DNA from: JAIWNK01 sp964453115
Lineage (GTDB): Bacteria > Chloroflexota > Anaerolineae > Anaerolineales > Anaerolineaceae
Direction of reading: 5' to 3'
NCBI GenBank assembly: GCA_964453115.1
Contig: CAYVRT010000003.1
Span: 62,001 to 126,000 of the forward strand
Length of the DNA stretch: 64,000 nt
A program made the position numbers and the translations under genes. The notes under the pieces were generated by a model. The model did not search any database. It saw only the letters and a list, made by a program, of their open reading frames with translations, and was not told the origin of the DNA. Shown here one piece after another: positions 31,754 through 39,410 of this stretch; positions within the stretch are counted from its first letter, which is position 1; every line of letters begins with the position of its first letter.

Positions 31754-34453
31754 ATGAGTAAGAAATGGGTGTATTTGTTCAATGAGTTGGAACAGGCCGA
31801 CGCATATGTTGGCGGTTCGTGGGATGGCGTGCGCTCTTTGTTGGGCGGCAAAGGCGCCAACCTGGCCGAGATGACGCGCATTGGGCTGCCCGTTCCGCCG
31901 TTTTACACGGTGACGACGGAGGCATGCAATGCCTACCTGGCGGCGGGCGAAACCTTCCCCGAGGGGCTGCTGGCACAGGCCGAAACTGCGCTGCAAAAAG
32001 TGGAAGAGGCGAGCGGCAAGAAGTTCGGTGACCCGAATAACCCGCTCCTGGTTTCCTGCCGTTCGGGTGCCAAGTTCTCCATGCCGGGCATGATGGACAC
32101 GGTGCTGAACATTGGCCTGAACGATGTGACGGTTGAGGGCATGGCGCGCCTGACCAGCAATGAACGCTTTGCCTATGACTCCTATCGCCGTTTGATTCAG
32201 ATGTTTGGCGCAGTGGTGTTGGGCATTGCCGATGAGGCGTTTGAAGACCCGTTGGAAGCCTACAAGCACGCCAAGGGCTACAAGAGCGATACCGACCTGA
32301 CGGCGGATGACCTGAAGGAACTGGTGAAGAAATTTAAGGCGGTTGTGCGCGAACAGAAGGGCTTCGACTTCCCGCAAGACCCGAAAGAGCAGCTGCGCCT
32401 TGCTACCGAGGCTGTCTTCAAATCCTGGAATGGCAAGCGCGCCATTGATTACCGCCGCGCCGAAGCGATCCCCGATGATTTGGGCACCGCCGTCAATATT
32501 GTGACGATGGTCTTTGGCAACATGGGCTGGGATTCTGGCACGGGTGTGGCCTTCACGCGCAACCCGGCGACGGGTGAACGCAAACTCTATGGCGAATATC
32601 TGCTCAATGCTCAGGGTGAAGATGTGGTTGCTGGTATTCGCAACACCGACCCGATTGAAAAGATGGGCGAGACTTTGCCGGAAGCCTATCAGCAATTCCT
32701 GAAGATTTGCGATATCCTCGAGCAGCATTACAAGGATATGCAGGACATGGAATTTACGATTGAGCGCGGGCGTTTGTGGATGCTGCAAACCCGCAATGGC
32801 AAGCGCACGGCGGCAGCGGCAATTCGCATCGCGGTTGAAATGGCAAATGAAGGCCTGATTGACCGCAAAGAAGCGCTGTTGCGCGTGACCCCCAAGCAGG
32901 TGGATGCGCTTTTGCACCCGCAGTTCAATGAGGCGGGCAAGAAGGTTGCCAAGAAGGAAGGCCGTTTCTTTGCCAGTGGCGTGAATGCTTCGCCGGGCGC
33001 AGCCGTTGGGCAGATTTATTTTGACGCCGACACGACCGAGCGCATGGCCAAGGAACATGGTTTGGCGGTGATTATGGTGCGCCCCTTCACCAAGCCGGAC
33101 GATGTGCATGGTATGTTGGCTGCCAAGGGTATTCTGACCAGCGAAGGCGGTGCAACCTCGCACGCAGCAGTCGTCGCACGGCAATTTGGTGTGCCGTGTG
33201 TGGTGGGTGCTTCCTCCGTGCGCATTGACCTGGAACGCCGCGTGATGCGCGTTGGCGATGTGGAAGTGAAGGAAGGCGAGTGGATTTCGGTGGATGGTGG
33301 CACAGGTGAGGTATACCTGGGCAAGCTCGACCTGACGGTGCCGAACCTGGAAGAACAGGTGGAATTGATGACCCTCTTGGGCTGGGCAGATGCCGCGGCG
33401 CGCTTGCAGGTTTGGGCGAATGCCGATTATCCCAAGGATGCTCGCCGCGCTCGCTCCTATGGCGCCAAGGGCATTGGCCTGTGCCGCACCGAGCACATGT
33501 TCTTTGAGACCGAACGCTTGCCGATTGTCCAGCGCATGATCCTGGCCGAGACGAGCGAAGAACGCACGGCGGCCTTGAATGAATTGCTGCCCTATCAGCG
33601 GGCCGATTTTGATGGCCTGTTTGAGGCGATGGATGGCTACCCGGTTATCATTCGTCTGATTGACCCGCCTTTGCATGAGTTCATGCCCGATGAGGAAAAG
33701 CTGTTTGAAGAAGTGATCACCATGCACGTCAAGGGCGAAACCAAGGGCCTGGACGAGAAGGAAAAATTGCTCGCCTCGATCCGTGGAATGCATGAGAGCA
33801 ACCCGATGATGGGGTTGCGCGGTGTGCGCCTGAGCATTTACATGCCCGAAATCGTTGAGATGCAGGTGCGCGCTGTCTTTGAGGCGGCGGCTGATTGCAC
33901 CAAGCGCGGCGTCACCGTCAAGCCGGAAGTGATGATCCCGTTGACTGGCACTGTGGCCGAGTTGAAGTGGATTCAGCCACGCCTGGAGCGGATTGCCAAG
34001 GCTGTCATGGAAGAGAAGGGTGTTAGCTTCCATTACAAATTTGGTACGATGATCGAAATCCCGCGTGCGGCTGTGACGGCGGGCGAGATTGCCAAGCTGG
34101 CCGAGTTCTTCTCCTTTGGTACCAATGACCTGACGCAGATGACCTTTGGCTATAGCCGTGATGATGCTGAGCGCAACTTCTTGATCAAGTATGTGGAAGA
34201 AGGCATCCTGGCGAAGAATCCCTTCCAGACGCTGGACCGCGAGGGCGTTGGCCGCCTGATGCGCATGGCTGTGGAAGAAGGCCGCAAGACCCGCCCCGAA
34301 CTCGAGGTTGGCATTTGCGGTGAGCATGGTGGCGATCCTGACTCGATTGAGTTCTGTCACCTGGTGGGCAACAACTACGTCAGCTGCTCGCCCTTCCGTG
34401 TGCCGGTGGCGCGCCTGGCTGCGGCGCAGGCTGCCATTAAGCACGGCAAGTAG
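31754..34453 (+). CDS. ppdK: Pyruvate, phosphate dikinase
   Basis: This 899-aa protein has the full PPDK architecture: the N-terminal ATP-grasp domain (LLGGKGANLAEM, VSCRSGAKFSMPGMMDT), the swivelling domain with the catalytic His in GGATSHAAVVARQFG (about His470), and the PEP/pyruvate barrel with FSFGTNDLTQMTFGYSRDD and GICGEHGGD (catalytic Cys about 855). It interconverts pyruvate, ATP and phosphate with phosphoenolpyruvate, AMP and pyrophosphate. GGAGG lies 8 nt before the ATG. It is followed by a strong terminator and by the pyruvate dehydrogenase genes, so both fates of pyruvate are encoded together. Confidence 0.97.
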   Translation: MSKKWVYLFNELEQADAYVGGSWDGVRSLLGGKGANLAEMTRIGLPVPPFYTVTTEACNAYLAAGETFPEGLLAQAETALQKVEEASGKKFGDPNNPLLVSCRSGAKFSMPGMMDTVLNIGLNDVTVEGMARLTSNERFAYDSYRRLIQMFGAVVLGIADEAFEDPLEAYKHAKGYKSDTDLTADDLKELVKKFKAVVREQKGFDFPQDPKEQLRLATEAVFKSWNGKRAIDYRRAEAIPDDLGTAVNIVTMVFGNMGWDSGTGVAFTRNPATGERKLYGEYLLNAQGEDVVAGIRNTDPIEKMGETLPEAYQQFLKICDILEQHYKDMQDMEFTIERGRLWMLQTRNGKRTAAAAIRIAVEMANEGLIDRKEALLRVTPKQVDALLHPQFNEAGKKVAKKEGRFFASGVNASPGAAVGQIYFDADTTERMAKEHGLAVIMVRPFTKPDDVHGMLAAKGILTSEGGATSHAAVVARQFGVPCVVGASSVRIDLERRVMRVGDVEVKEGEWISVDGGTGEVYLGKLDLTVPNLEEQVELMTLLGWADAAARLQVWANADYPKDARRARSYGAKGIGLCRTEHMFFETERLPIVQRMILAETSEERTAALNELLPYQRADFDGLFEAMDGYPVIIRLIDPPLHEFMPDEEKLFEEVITMHVKGETKGLDEKEKLLASIRGMHESNPMMGLRGVRLSIYMPEIVEMQVRAVFEAAADCTKRGVTVKPEVMIPLTGTVAELKWIQPRLERIAKAVMEEKGVSFHYKFGTMIEIPRAAVTAGEIAKLAEFFSFGTNDLTQMTFGYSRDDAERNFLIKYVEEGILAKNPFQTLDREGVGRLMRMAVEEGRKTRPELEVGICGEHGGDPDSIEFCHLVGNNYVSCSPFRVPVARLAAAQAAIKHGK

Positions 34454-34479
34454 AAGGCTGGTTTCTGGCCTGTACCGAG

Positions 34480-34509
34480 GCGTCCCCTGCATTGCAGGGG
34501 ACGCTTTTT
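34480..34509 (+). terminator. Intrinsic terminator after ppdK
   Basis: A 12-bp perfect stem (GCGTCCCCTGCA and TGCAGGGGACGC) with a minimal loop is followed by TTTTT. It separates ppdK from the pdh operon. Confidence 0.93.
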
Positions 34510-34567
34510 GATACCTCAATTTTGCCCGGAACTTGCTACGCGCGGCGCAAATTTGGACGGGCTGCGG

Positions 34568-34573
34568 TATAAT
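34568..34573 (+). promoter_or_regulatory. -10 box of the pdh operon
   Basis: A perfect TATAAT lies 45 nt before the E1alpha start. No good -35 was found at 16-18 bp, so an activator or another sigma factor is possible. Confidence 0.55.
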
Positions 34574-34618
34574 TTCTTTATCAAGACCTGATATTTTCCT
34601 GAGACAAGGGAGTTTCCT

Positions 34619-35578
34619 ATGGAGAAAACGGAGCTATTGCGCTTATACCGCGAGATGGTCATCATCCGTCGGTTGGAGGAAAGAGCTGCTGAGCTATATC
34701 AGCAGGGCAAGATTGGCGGCTTTTTGCATCTTTACATTGGTCAGGAGGCAGTCAGCACGGGGCTGATTTCGGCCCGTCGCCCGCAAGACCGTGTCATCAC
34801 AGCCTATCGCGATCATGGTGTTGCCATCAATTGCGGTCTTTCGGCGAATGAGGTGGTGGCCGAATTGCTCGGCAAAGCGACCGGCTGCTCGCGCGGCAAG
34901 GGCGGCTCGATGCACATGGCCGATGTGAACAAGAATTTTTGGGGCGGACATGCCATCGTTGGCGCACATTTGCCATTGGCGGCCGGGCTGGCGCTCGGCG
35001 ATCAATATCAAAAGACCGATGGGGTGACGATTTGCATGTTTGGCGATGGCGCTTCGAACATTGGTTATTTTCATGAGGCGCTCAACCTTTCCAAGGTGTG
35101 GAAACTGCCCGTCCTGTGGGTGTGCGAGAACAATTTGTATGGCATGGGAACGGCGGTGGAACGTGCTTCAGCCGTTTCGGAGATGGTGCAAAAGGCCAGC
35201 GGCTATGGAATGCCAGCCAAACGAATTGATGGCATGAACCTGATGACGGTGCGGCAAACAGCGCTGGAGATGTTGGAAGAAATTCGCTCTGGCAGCGGCC
35301 CACAATTTTTGGAAATTGTCACCTATCGCTTCCGCGGCCATTCGATGGGCGACCCGGAACGCTATCGCCGCCCAGATGAGGTGCATCAGTGGCTGGAAAA
35401 CGACCCGATTGGCGTTTTCAGGGCGTATTTGTTGGCGCAGAAGGTTGCAACCGATGTGGAGTTGAACGCCGAAGATGACGCGGCTGCGGATGAGGTGCAA
35501 TCGGCAGTGGCATTTGCCGAGTCCAGCCCTGAGCCAGGCCCGGAAGAATTGTTCCAGCACATTTACGTAGAGGAATAG
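34619..35578 (+). CDS. pdhA: Pyruvate/2-oxoacid dehydrogenase E1 component alpha subunit
   Basis: This 319-aa protein has the E1alpha thiamine diphosphate site GDGASNIGYFHEALNLSKVW...CENN (GDG-x-N pattern), the phosphorylation-loop-like YRFRGHSMGDPERYR, and the N-terminal MVIIRRLEERAAELYQQGK typical of PdhA/AcoA. Together with the next two genes it oxidatively decarboxylates pyruvate or a related 2-oxoacid (acetoin is an alternative) to the acyl-lipoyl E2. GGGAG lies 7 nt before the ATG. It is separated from pdhB by 10 nt. Confidence 0.9.
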   Translation: MEKTELLRLYREMVIIRRLEERAAELYQQGKIGGFLHLYIGQEAVSTGLISARRPQDRVITAYRDHGVAINCGLSANEVVAELLGKATGCSRGKGGSMHMADVNKNFWGGHAIVGAHLPLAAGLALGDQYQKTDGVTICMFGDGASNIGYFHEALNLSKVWKLPVLWVCENNLYGMGTAVERASAVSEMVQKASGYGMPAKRIDGMNLMTVRQTALEMLEEIRSGSGPQFLEIVTYRFRGHSMGDPERYRRPDEVHQWLENDPIGVFRAYLLAQKVATDVELNAEDDAAADEVQSAVAFAESSPEPGPEELFQHIYVEE

Positions 35579-35588
35579 GGAGGCAGAC

Positions 35589-36560
35589 ATGGCGAGAATT
35601 ACAATGCGTGAGGCGATTTCACAGGCTTTGTGGGAAGAGATGGAACGTGACCCCAAAGTCTTCATCCTGGGCGAGGAAGTGGGGGTGTGGGGTGGCACCT
35701 ATGCGGTGACAAAGGGCTTTTATGATCATTTTGGCCCTGAACGGGTGCGTGACACACCGATTGCCGAGGCGGCCATTGTCGGCGCGGCAATTGGCGCAGC
35801 AATGACCGGTTTGCGTCCGGTGGCAGAACTGATGACGATTAACTTTGCCTTTTCGGCAATGGATCACATTGTCAATGAGGCGGCCAAGCTGCACTATATG
35901 TTTGCCGGGCAAATGCACCTGCCGCTTGTCATCCGCACGGTGGGCGGTGGCGGTCGGCAGTTGGGCGCTACCCATTCCCAAACGCCCGATGCTTTGTTTG
36001 CGCACTTTCCCGGCCTGAAGGTGGTTGCACCGGGCACCCCGGCAGATGCAAAAGGCATGCTCAAGGCTGCCATCCGCAGCGGAGACCCAATTTTCTTCAT
36101 CGAACATGCCACGCTGTATCAGACGCGCGGCGAGGTTCCGGCGGGCGATTACATTGTCCCGCTTGGCAAATCGACTGTCCAGCGCGCCGGACGAGATGTG
36201 ACGATTGTTACCTATAGCAAGATGCTGGAAATTTCGCTCAAGGCTGCCGATGCGCTTGCAAAGGAAGGGGTTGAGGTTGAGATTGTGGATTTGCGCAGCT
36301 TGCGCCCGTTGGATATGGACCCGGTATTGGAATCGTTCCGCAAGACGAACCGGGCTGTAATTGTCGAAGAAGGTTGGAAGTCATTTGGTGTGGGCGCCGA
36401 AGTGGCGGCGCGCATCTATGAAGAAGCATTTGATTATGTGGATGCGCCCATCCGGCGCGTGGCACAGGCCGAGGTGCCTTTGCCCTATAACCGTGCCCTG
36501 GAACAGATGGCGCTGCCCAAGGTGGAAGATGTCATCCGGGCGGTGAAGGAGGTGCTGTAA
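35589..36560 (+). CDS. pdhB: Pyruvate/2-oxoacid dehydrogenase E1 component beta subunit
   Basis: This 323-aa protein shows the E1beta pattern: MREAISQALWEEMERDPKVFILGEEV, ERVRDTPIAEAAIVGAAIGAAMTG, HSQTPDALFAHFPGLKVV and VEIVDLRSLRPLD. It pairs with the alpha subunit to form the thiamine enzyme. Its stop overlaps the start of the E2 gene by one base (TAATG). Confidence 0.93.
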   Translation: MARITMREAISQALWEEMERDPKVFILGEEVGVWGGTYAVTKGFYDHFGPERVRDTPIAEAAIVGAAIGAAMTGLRPVAELMTINFAFSAMDHIVNEAAKLHYMFAGQMHLPLVIRTVGGGGRQLGATHSQTPDALFAHFPGLKVVAPGTPADAKGMLKAAIRSGDPIFFIEHATLYQTRGEVPAGDYIVPLGKSTVQRAGRDVTIVTYSKMLEISLKAADALAKEGVEVEIVDLRSLRPLDMDPVLESFRKTNRAVIVEEGWKSFGVGAEVAARIYEEAFDYVDAPIRRVAQAEVPLPYNRALEQMALPKVEDVIRAVKEVL

Positions 36561-37807
36561 TGGCTGAGACAGTAACCATGCCCAAACTGGGCTTTGATAT
36601 GGCCGAGGGGCTGCTTGTGCGTTGGGTCAAGCACGAGGGCGAGGCTGTGCAAAAAGGGGAAGTGCTGGCCGAAATTGAGACCGATAAGGCGACGGTGGAG
36701 GTGCAATCTACGTTTGATGGCGTGGTGTTGAAGCACCTGGTGGATCAGGGAACTTCGGTGCCGGTAGGGCAGCCGATTGCGGTGATTGGCGCACCCGGTG
36801 AAGCGCTGGAAACTGTGCCGCTGGTGGCGGATGTGGTGCAGAAAGATGCTGTGTTGGTGGATGCGGCAACGGGCGTGGCTCCTCTGGCTCAGGCGCAGGA
36901 AGGGCAGCCGCAAGGGACGGTTAAGGCCTCGCCCCTGGCGCGGCGGATGGCGGCTGAGCGGGGCCTGGATTTGCGCTCGCTGCGCGGGAGCGGTCCGGGC
37001 GGGCGAATTGTTCGCCGGGATGTGGAAACCGCCCTGACCGGTGCAGTTGCGCCGCAAAGTGCAATTGTTGCCATCGAGCCGCAGGCTGCACCGCTTGTGC
37101 AGCCGCTTTCGGTTGCTGTTTCGGGCGAGCGTGTGGCGCTGGATAAGCTGCGCCAGGCCATTGGTCGGCGGATGGTGGAGGCCAAACAAACCCTGCCGCA
37201 TTTCTACATTACACATGAATATGATGTGGAAGCCTTGTTGACGCTGCGCAAGCAGGTCAATCAGGCCCTGCCAGAGGAAGAAAAGCTCTCGGTCAATGAC
37301 TTTATCATCAAGGCAGTTGCGCTTACCCTGCGCCGTTATCCGAACCTGAATGCCTCGATTGTGGGCAATGAATTGCTGCGGCATGGCTCGGTGAATGTGG
37401 GGGTTGCGGTTTCGGTGGCGGGTGGGCTGCTGACGGTGGTCTGTAAGGATGCGGATCGCAAATCGCTGCGGCGCATTTCGGCAGAAGTGAAGCAAATGGC
37501 GGCCCGAGCGCGGGCCGGCAAGGTGCGCCCGGAGGATATTGAAGGCTCAACCTTCTCGATTAGCAATTTGGGCATGTTCGATGTTGAGAATTTTGCTGCC
37601 ATCATCAATCCGCCCGAAGCAGCCATTTTGGCGGTTGGATCGGCGCGCAGTCTGCCGGTTGTGGTTGAAGGGCAGGTGCAAGTTGGCACGCGCATGAAGG
37701 CGACCCTCTCGGCGGATCACCGCGTGACGGATGGGGTCGAGGCGGCGCAGTTTATGCAGGCGCTGGCCGAGGTGCTTGAACAGCCGCTCCGCTTGCTGCT
37801 CGATTAG
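36560..37807 (+). CDS. pdhC: Dihydrolipoamide acetyltransferase (E2)
   Basis: This 415-aa protein has one N-terminal lipoyl domain with the modified Lys in IETDKATVEV (about Lys42), a peripheral-subunit-binding domain (SPLARRMAAERGLDLRSLRGSGPGGRIVRRDVE, in pieces, about 122-155), and a catalytic domain ending with DHRVTDGVEAAQFM (active-site His-x3-Asp). An Ala/Pro-rich linker joins the parts. No dihydrolipoamide dehydrogenase (E3) gene follows. The gene ends 4 nt inside the convergent HDAC-like gene. Confidence 0.93.
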   Translation: MAETVTMPKLGFDMAEGLLVRWVKHEGEAVQKGEVLAEIETDKATVEVQSTFDGVVLKHLVDQGTSVPVGQPIAVIGAPGEALETVPLVADVVQKDAVLVDAATGVAPLAQAQEGQPQGTVKASPLARRMAAERGLDLRSLRGSGPGGRIVRRDVETALTGAVAPQSAIVAIEPQAAPLVQPLSVAVSGERVALDKLRQAIGRRMVEAKQTLPHFYITHEYDVEALLTLRKQVNQALPEEEKLSVNDFIIKAVALTLRRYPNLNASIVGNELLRHGSVNVGVAVSVAGGLLTVVCKDADRKSLRRISAEVKQMAARARAGKVRPEDIEGSTFSISNLGMFDVENFAAIINPPEAAILAVGSARSLPVVVEGQVQVGTRMKATLSADHRVTDGVEAAQFMQALAEVLEQPLRLLLD

Positions 37808-38805
37808 CCCAAAAAGCCACCAACGAAGGCCGTGGCACAATCTCCAATTGCAGGGCCATAGCCCCCCTCTTGCACAAACAGGGTGGGCAGGCCCTGCTTG
37901 GCCAATGCTGTGCCAAAGGCGGCGTAATCGGCTGGGTGCAGGCAAAACCCGCCTGTTGGGTCGGCCTGGGCGGTGTCGAAGCCAAGTGAGACGACCAGGG
38001 TTGCGGGCCGGAAGCGGCACAAGGCGCTCAGCGCCCGCTGGAGGGCGGCGTGATACGCCTGCCCATCACAATCATCGGGCAAGGGGTGGTTGAAGAAGCG
38101 AGTGTTGTGGGCGTTTTTGCTTGCAAAACCGCTGGTGTGGGGGTAGACCTGCGGCGGGGCTGCATGAAGTGAGGCCATGGCAATTTCGGGGCAGGTGCGC
38201 AGCATTTGCTGGCTGCCATTGCCGTGGTGGTAATCCAGGTCGAGCAGGGCAACCCGCCCCAGGCTGCGCAGGCGATGGGCAGCCAGAACAGCATTGTTCA
38301 GGTAACAATAGCCGCCAATTTTTCCCCATTCGGCGTGGTGGCCGGGCGGACGGCAAAGCGCATAGGCGGCGCGCCAGCCGCTGCGCAGCAGGTCGGCGCC
38401 TTGCAAGGCCAGTCCGGCGGCAGCCAGGGCAGCTGGCCAGGTGCCATGTCCGATCGGGCTGAAGATGTCGAAGGCGAAGGCTCCATCAGGGTAGCGGGTT
38501 CGGGCAGCGGGGCGGAAGTCGAAACGTTCCGGGTAGCAATAGTGACCCTCGGGCATGGCTGCGCTGCGCTGTGCCAGGTGGTGGAGCAGGCGCGGGTCGT
38601 GAATGGCTTGCAAGGCTGCCAGACAATCTTCGGGCTGACGGGTTGGGTATTCCTGAACCAGGTTGGCCTGTTGCAGTGCCTGGCGAATGGTTTCAATCCG
38701 CTCTGGTGTATCGGAGCAGGGGATGAGCGCGCCCTGGCTGAACTCGGTTGGCGGGGCGTGCTGTGTGTGGGTGGTTGAATAGAGCAGTGGCAGGCGGGTG
38801 GTCAT
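37804..38805 (-). CDS. Histone deacetylase-family amidohydrolase
   Basis: This 333-aa protein belongs to the arginase/deacetylase superfamily. It has RPPGHHAEWGKIGGYCYLNNA, the metal-binding DLDYHHGNGSQ (about residue 187), FDTAQADPTGG and a final QEGGYGP. Bacterial members deacetylate small polyamines or acetylated proteins. ATG 38805 overlaps the stop of the methyltransferase as ATGA, so it is the third gene of the SLT-methyltransferase-HDAC operon. A longer upstream frame would overlap the methyltransferase and is rejected. Confidence 0.88.
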   Translation of the reverse strand: MTTRLPLLYSTTHTQHAPPTEFSQGALIPCSDTPERIETIRQALQQANLVQEYPTRQPEDCLAALQAIHDPRLLHHLAQRSAAMPEGHYCYPERFDFRPAARTRYPDGAFAFDIFSPIGHGTWPAALAAAGLALQGADLLRSGWRAAYALCRPPGHHAEWGKIGGYCYLNNAVLAAHRLRSLGRVALLDLDYHHGNGSQQMLRTCPEIAMASLHAAPPQVYPHTSGFASKNAHNTRFFNHPLPDDCDGQAYHAALQRALSALCRFRPATLVVSLGFDTAQADPTGGFCLHPADYAAFGTALAKQGLPTLFVQEGGYGPAIGDCATAFVGGFLG

Positions 38806-39410
38806 GCAGCGGTGGCAAGAAAGCGCAGCCAATGGGTGTGGGGTGCCTGGTCGCTGGTTTGCTCGCTGATGACAAACCCATTGCTTTGCAGCAGGCCGGC
38901 CATTTCTTCCATGGTATAGCGGGCGTAGAACCGCGCTGGCCATGGGTTGGTTGGGTCTGCCTCCATGCCTTCGCCCTGACCTTCTTTGACGGAGAGGAAG
39001 AGCAGCCCGCCCGTGCGCAGCACACGGCGCATTTCCTGGAGTGCCGGCGTTGCCAGGTTGTGCGGCAGGTGCAGCAGGGCAGCACAGCACCAAATGCCAT
39101 CCAACGCGGCGCAAGGCAGCGGCAGGGCCAGCATGTCGCCTTGCATCAGGGCGGAAGAGGTGGTGCGTTTTGCCAGGCGCAACATGCCGCGTGACAGGTC
39201 AAGGCCAAAGGTGCGCAGGGCATGAGCAGCAAAGAAGGCCAAATCGCGCCCTGGCCCACAGCCCAAATCGAGCAGGCGGGCCTGTGGTGGCAGCGCGGCA
39301 GCAAATTGCTGTGCCGATGCGCTCAATCCGGGCGAAACCTGCATGGTTTGTGCGGCAAAATCGGCGGCAATCTGGTCATAAATGGGACGGGTCTGGCGAG
39401 GATTGTTCAT
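38802..39410 (-). CDS. Class I SAM-dependent methyltransferase
   Basis: This 202-aa protein has motif I LLDLGCGPGRDLAFFA, motif II FGLDLS, CAALLHLPHN and MRRVLRTGGLLFLSVKEG, typical of Methyltransf_11 enzymes. The substrate is unknown. Start and stop both overlap neighbours by 4 nt, indicating coupling with the lytic transglycosylase gene upstream and the HDAC-like gene downstream. Confidence 0.88.
   Translation of the reverse strand: MNNPRQTRPIYDQIAADFAAQTMQVSPGLSASAQQFAAALPPQARLLDLGCGPGRDLAFFAAHALRTFGLDLSRGMLRLAKRTTSSALMQGDMLALPLPCAALDGIWCCAALLHLPHNLATPALQEMRRVLRTGGLLFLSVKEGQGEGMEADPTNPWPARFYARYTMEEMAGLLQSNGFVISEQTSDQAPHTHWLRFLATAA

Noticed and set aside
31655..34519. A 954-codon open frame on the minus strand opposite ppdK
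   Set aside because: It is an exact antisense shadow of the well-conserved ppdK gene. It has no recognisable domain, and its His/Gln/Arg-rich composition comes from the codon bias of the real gene.
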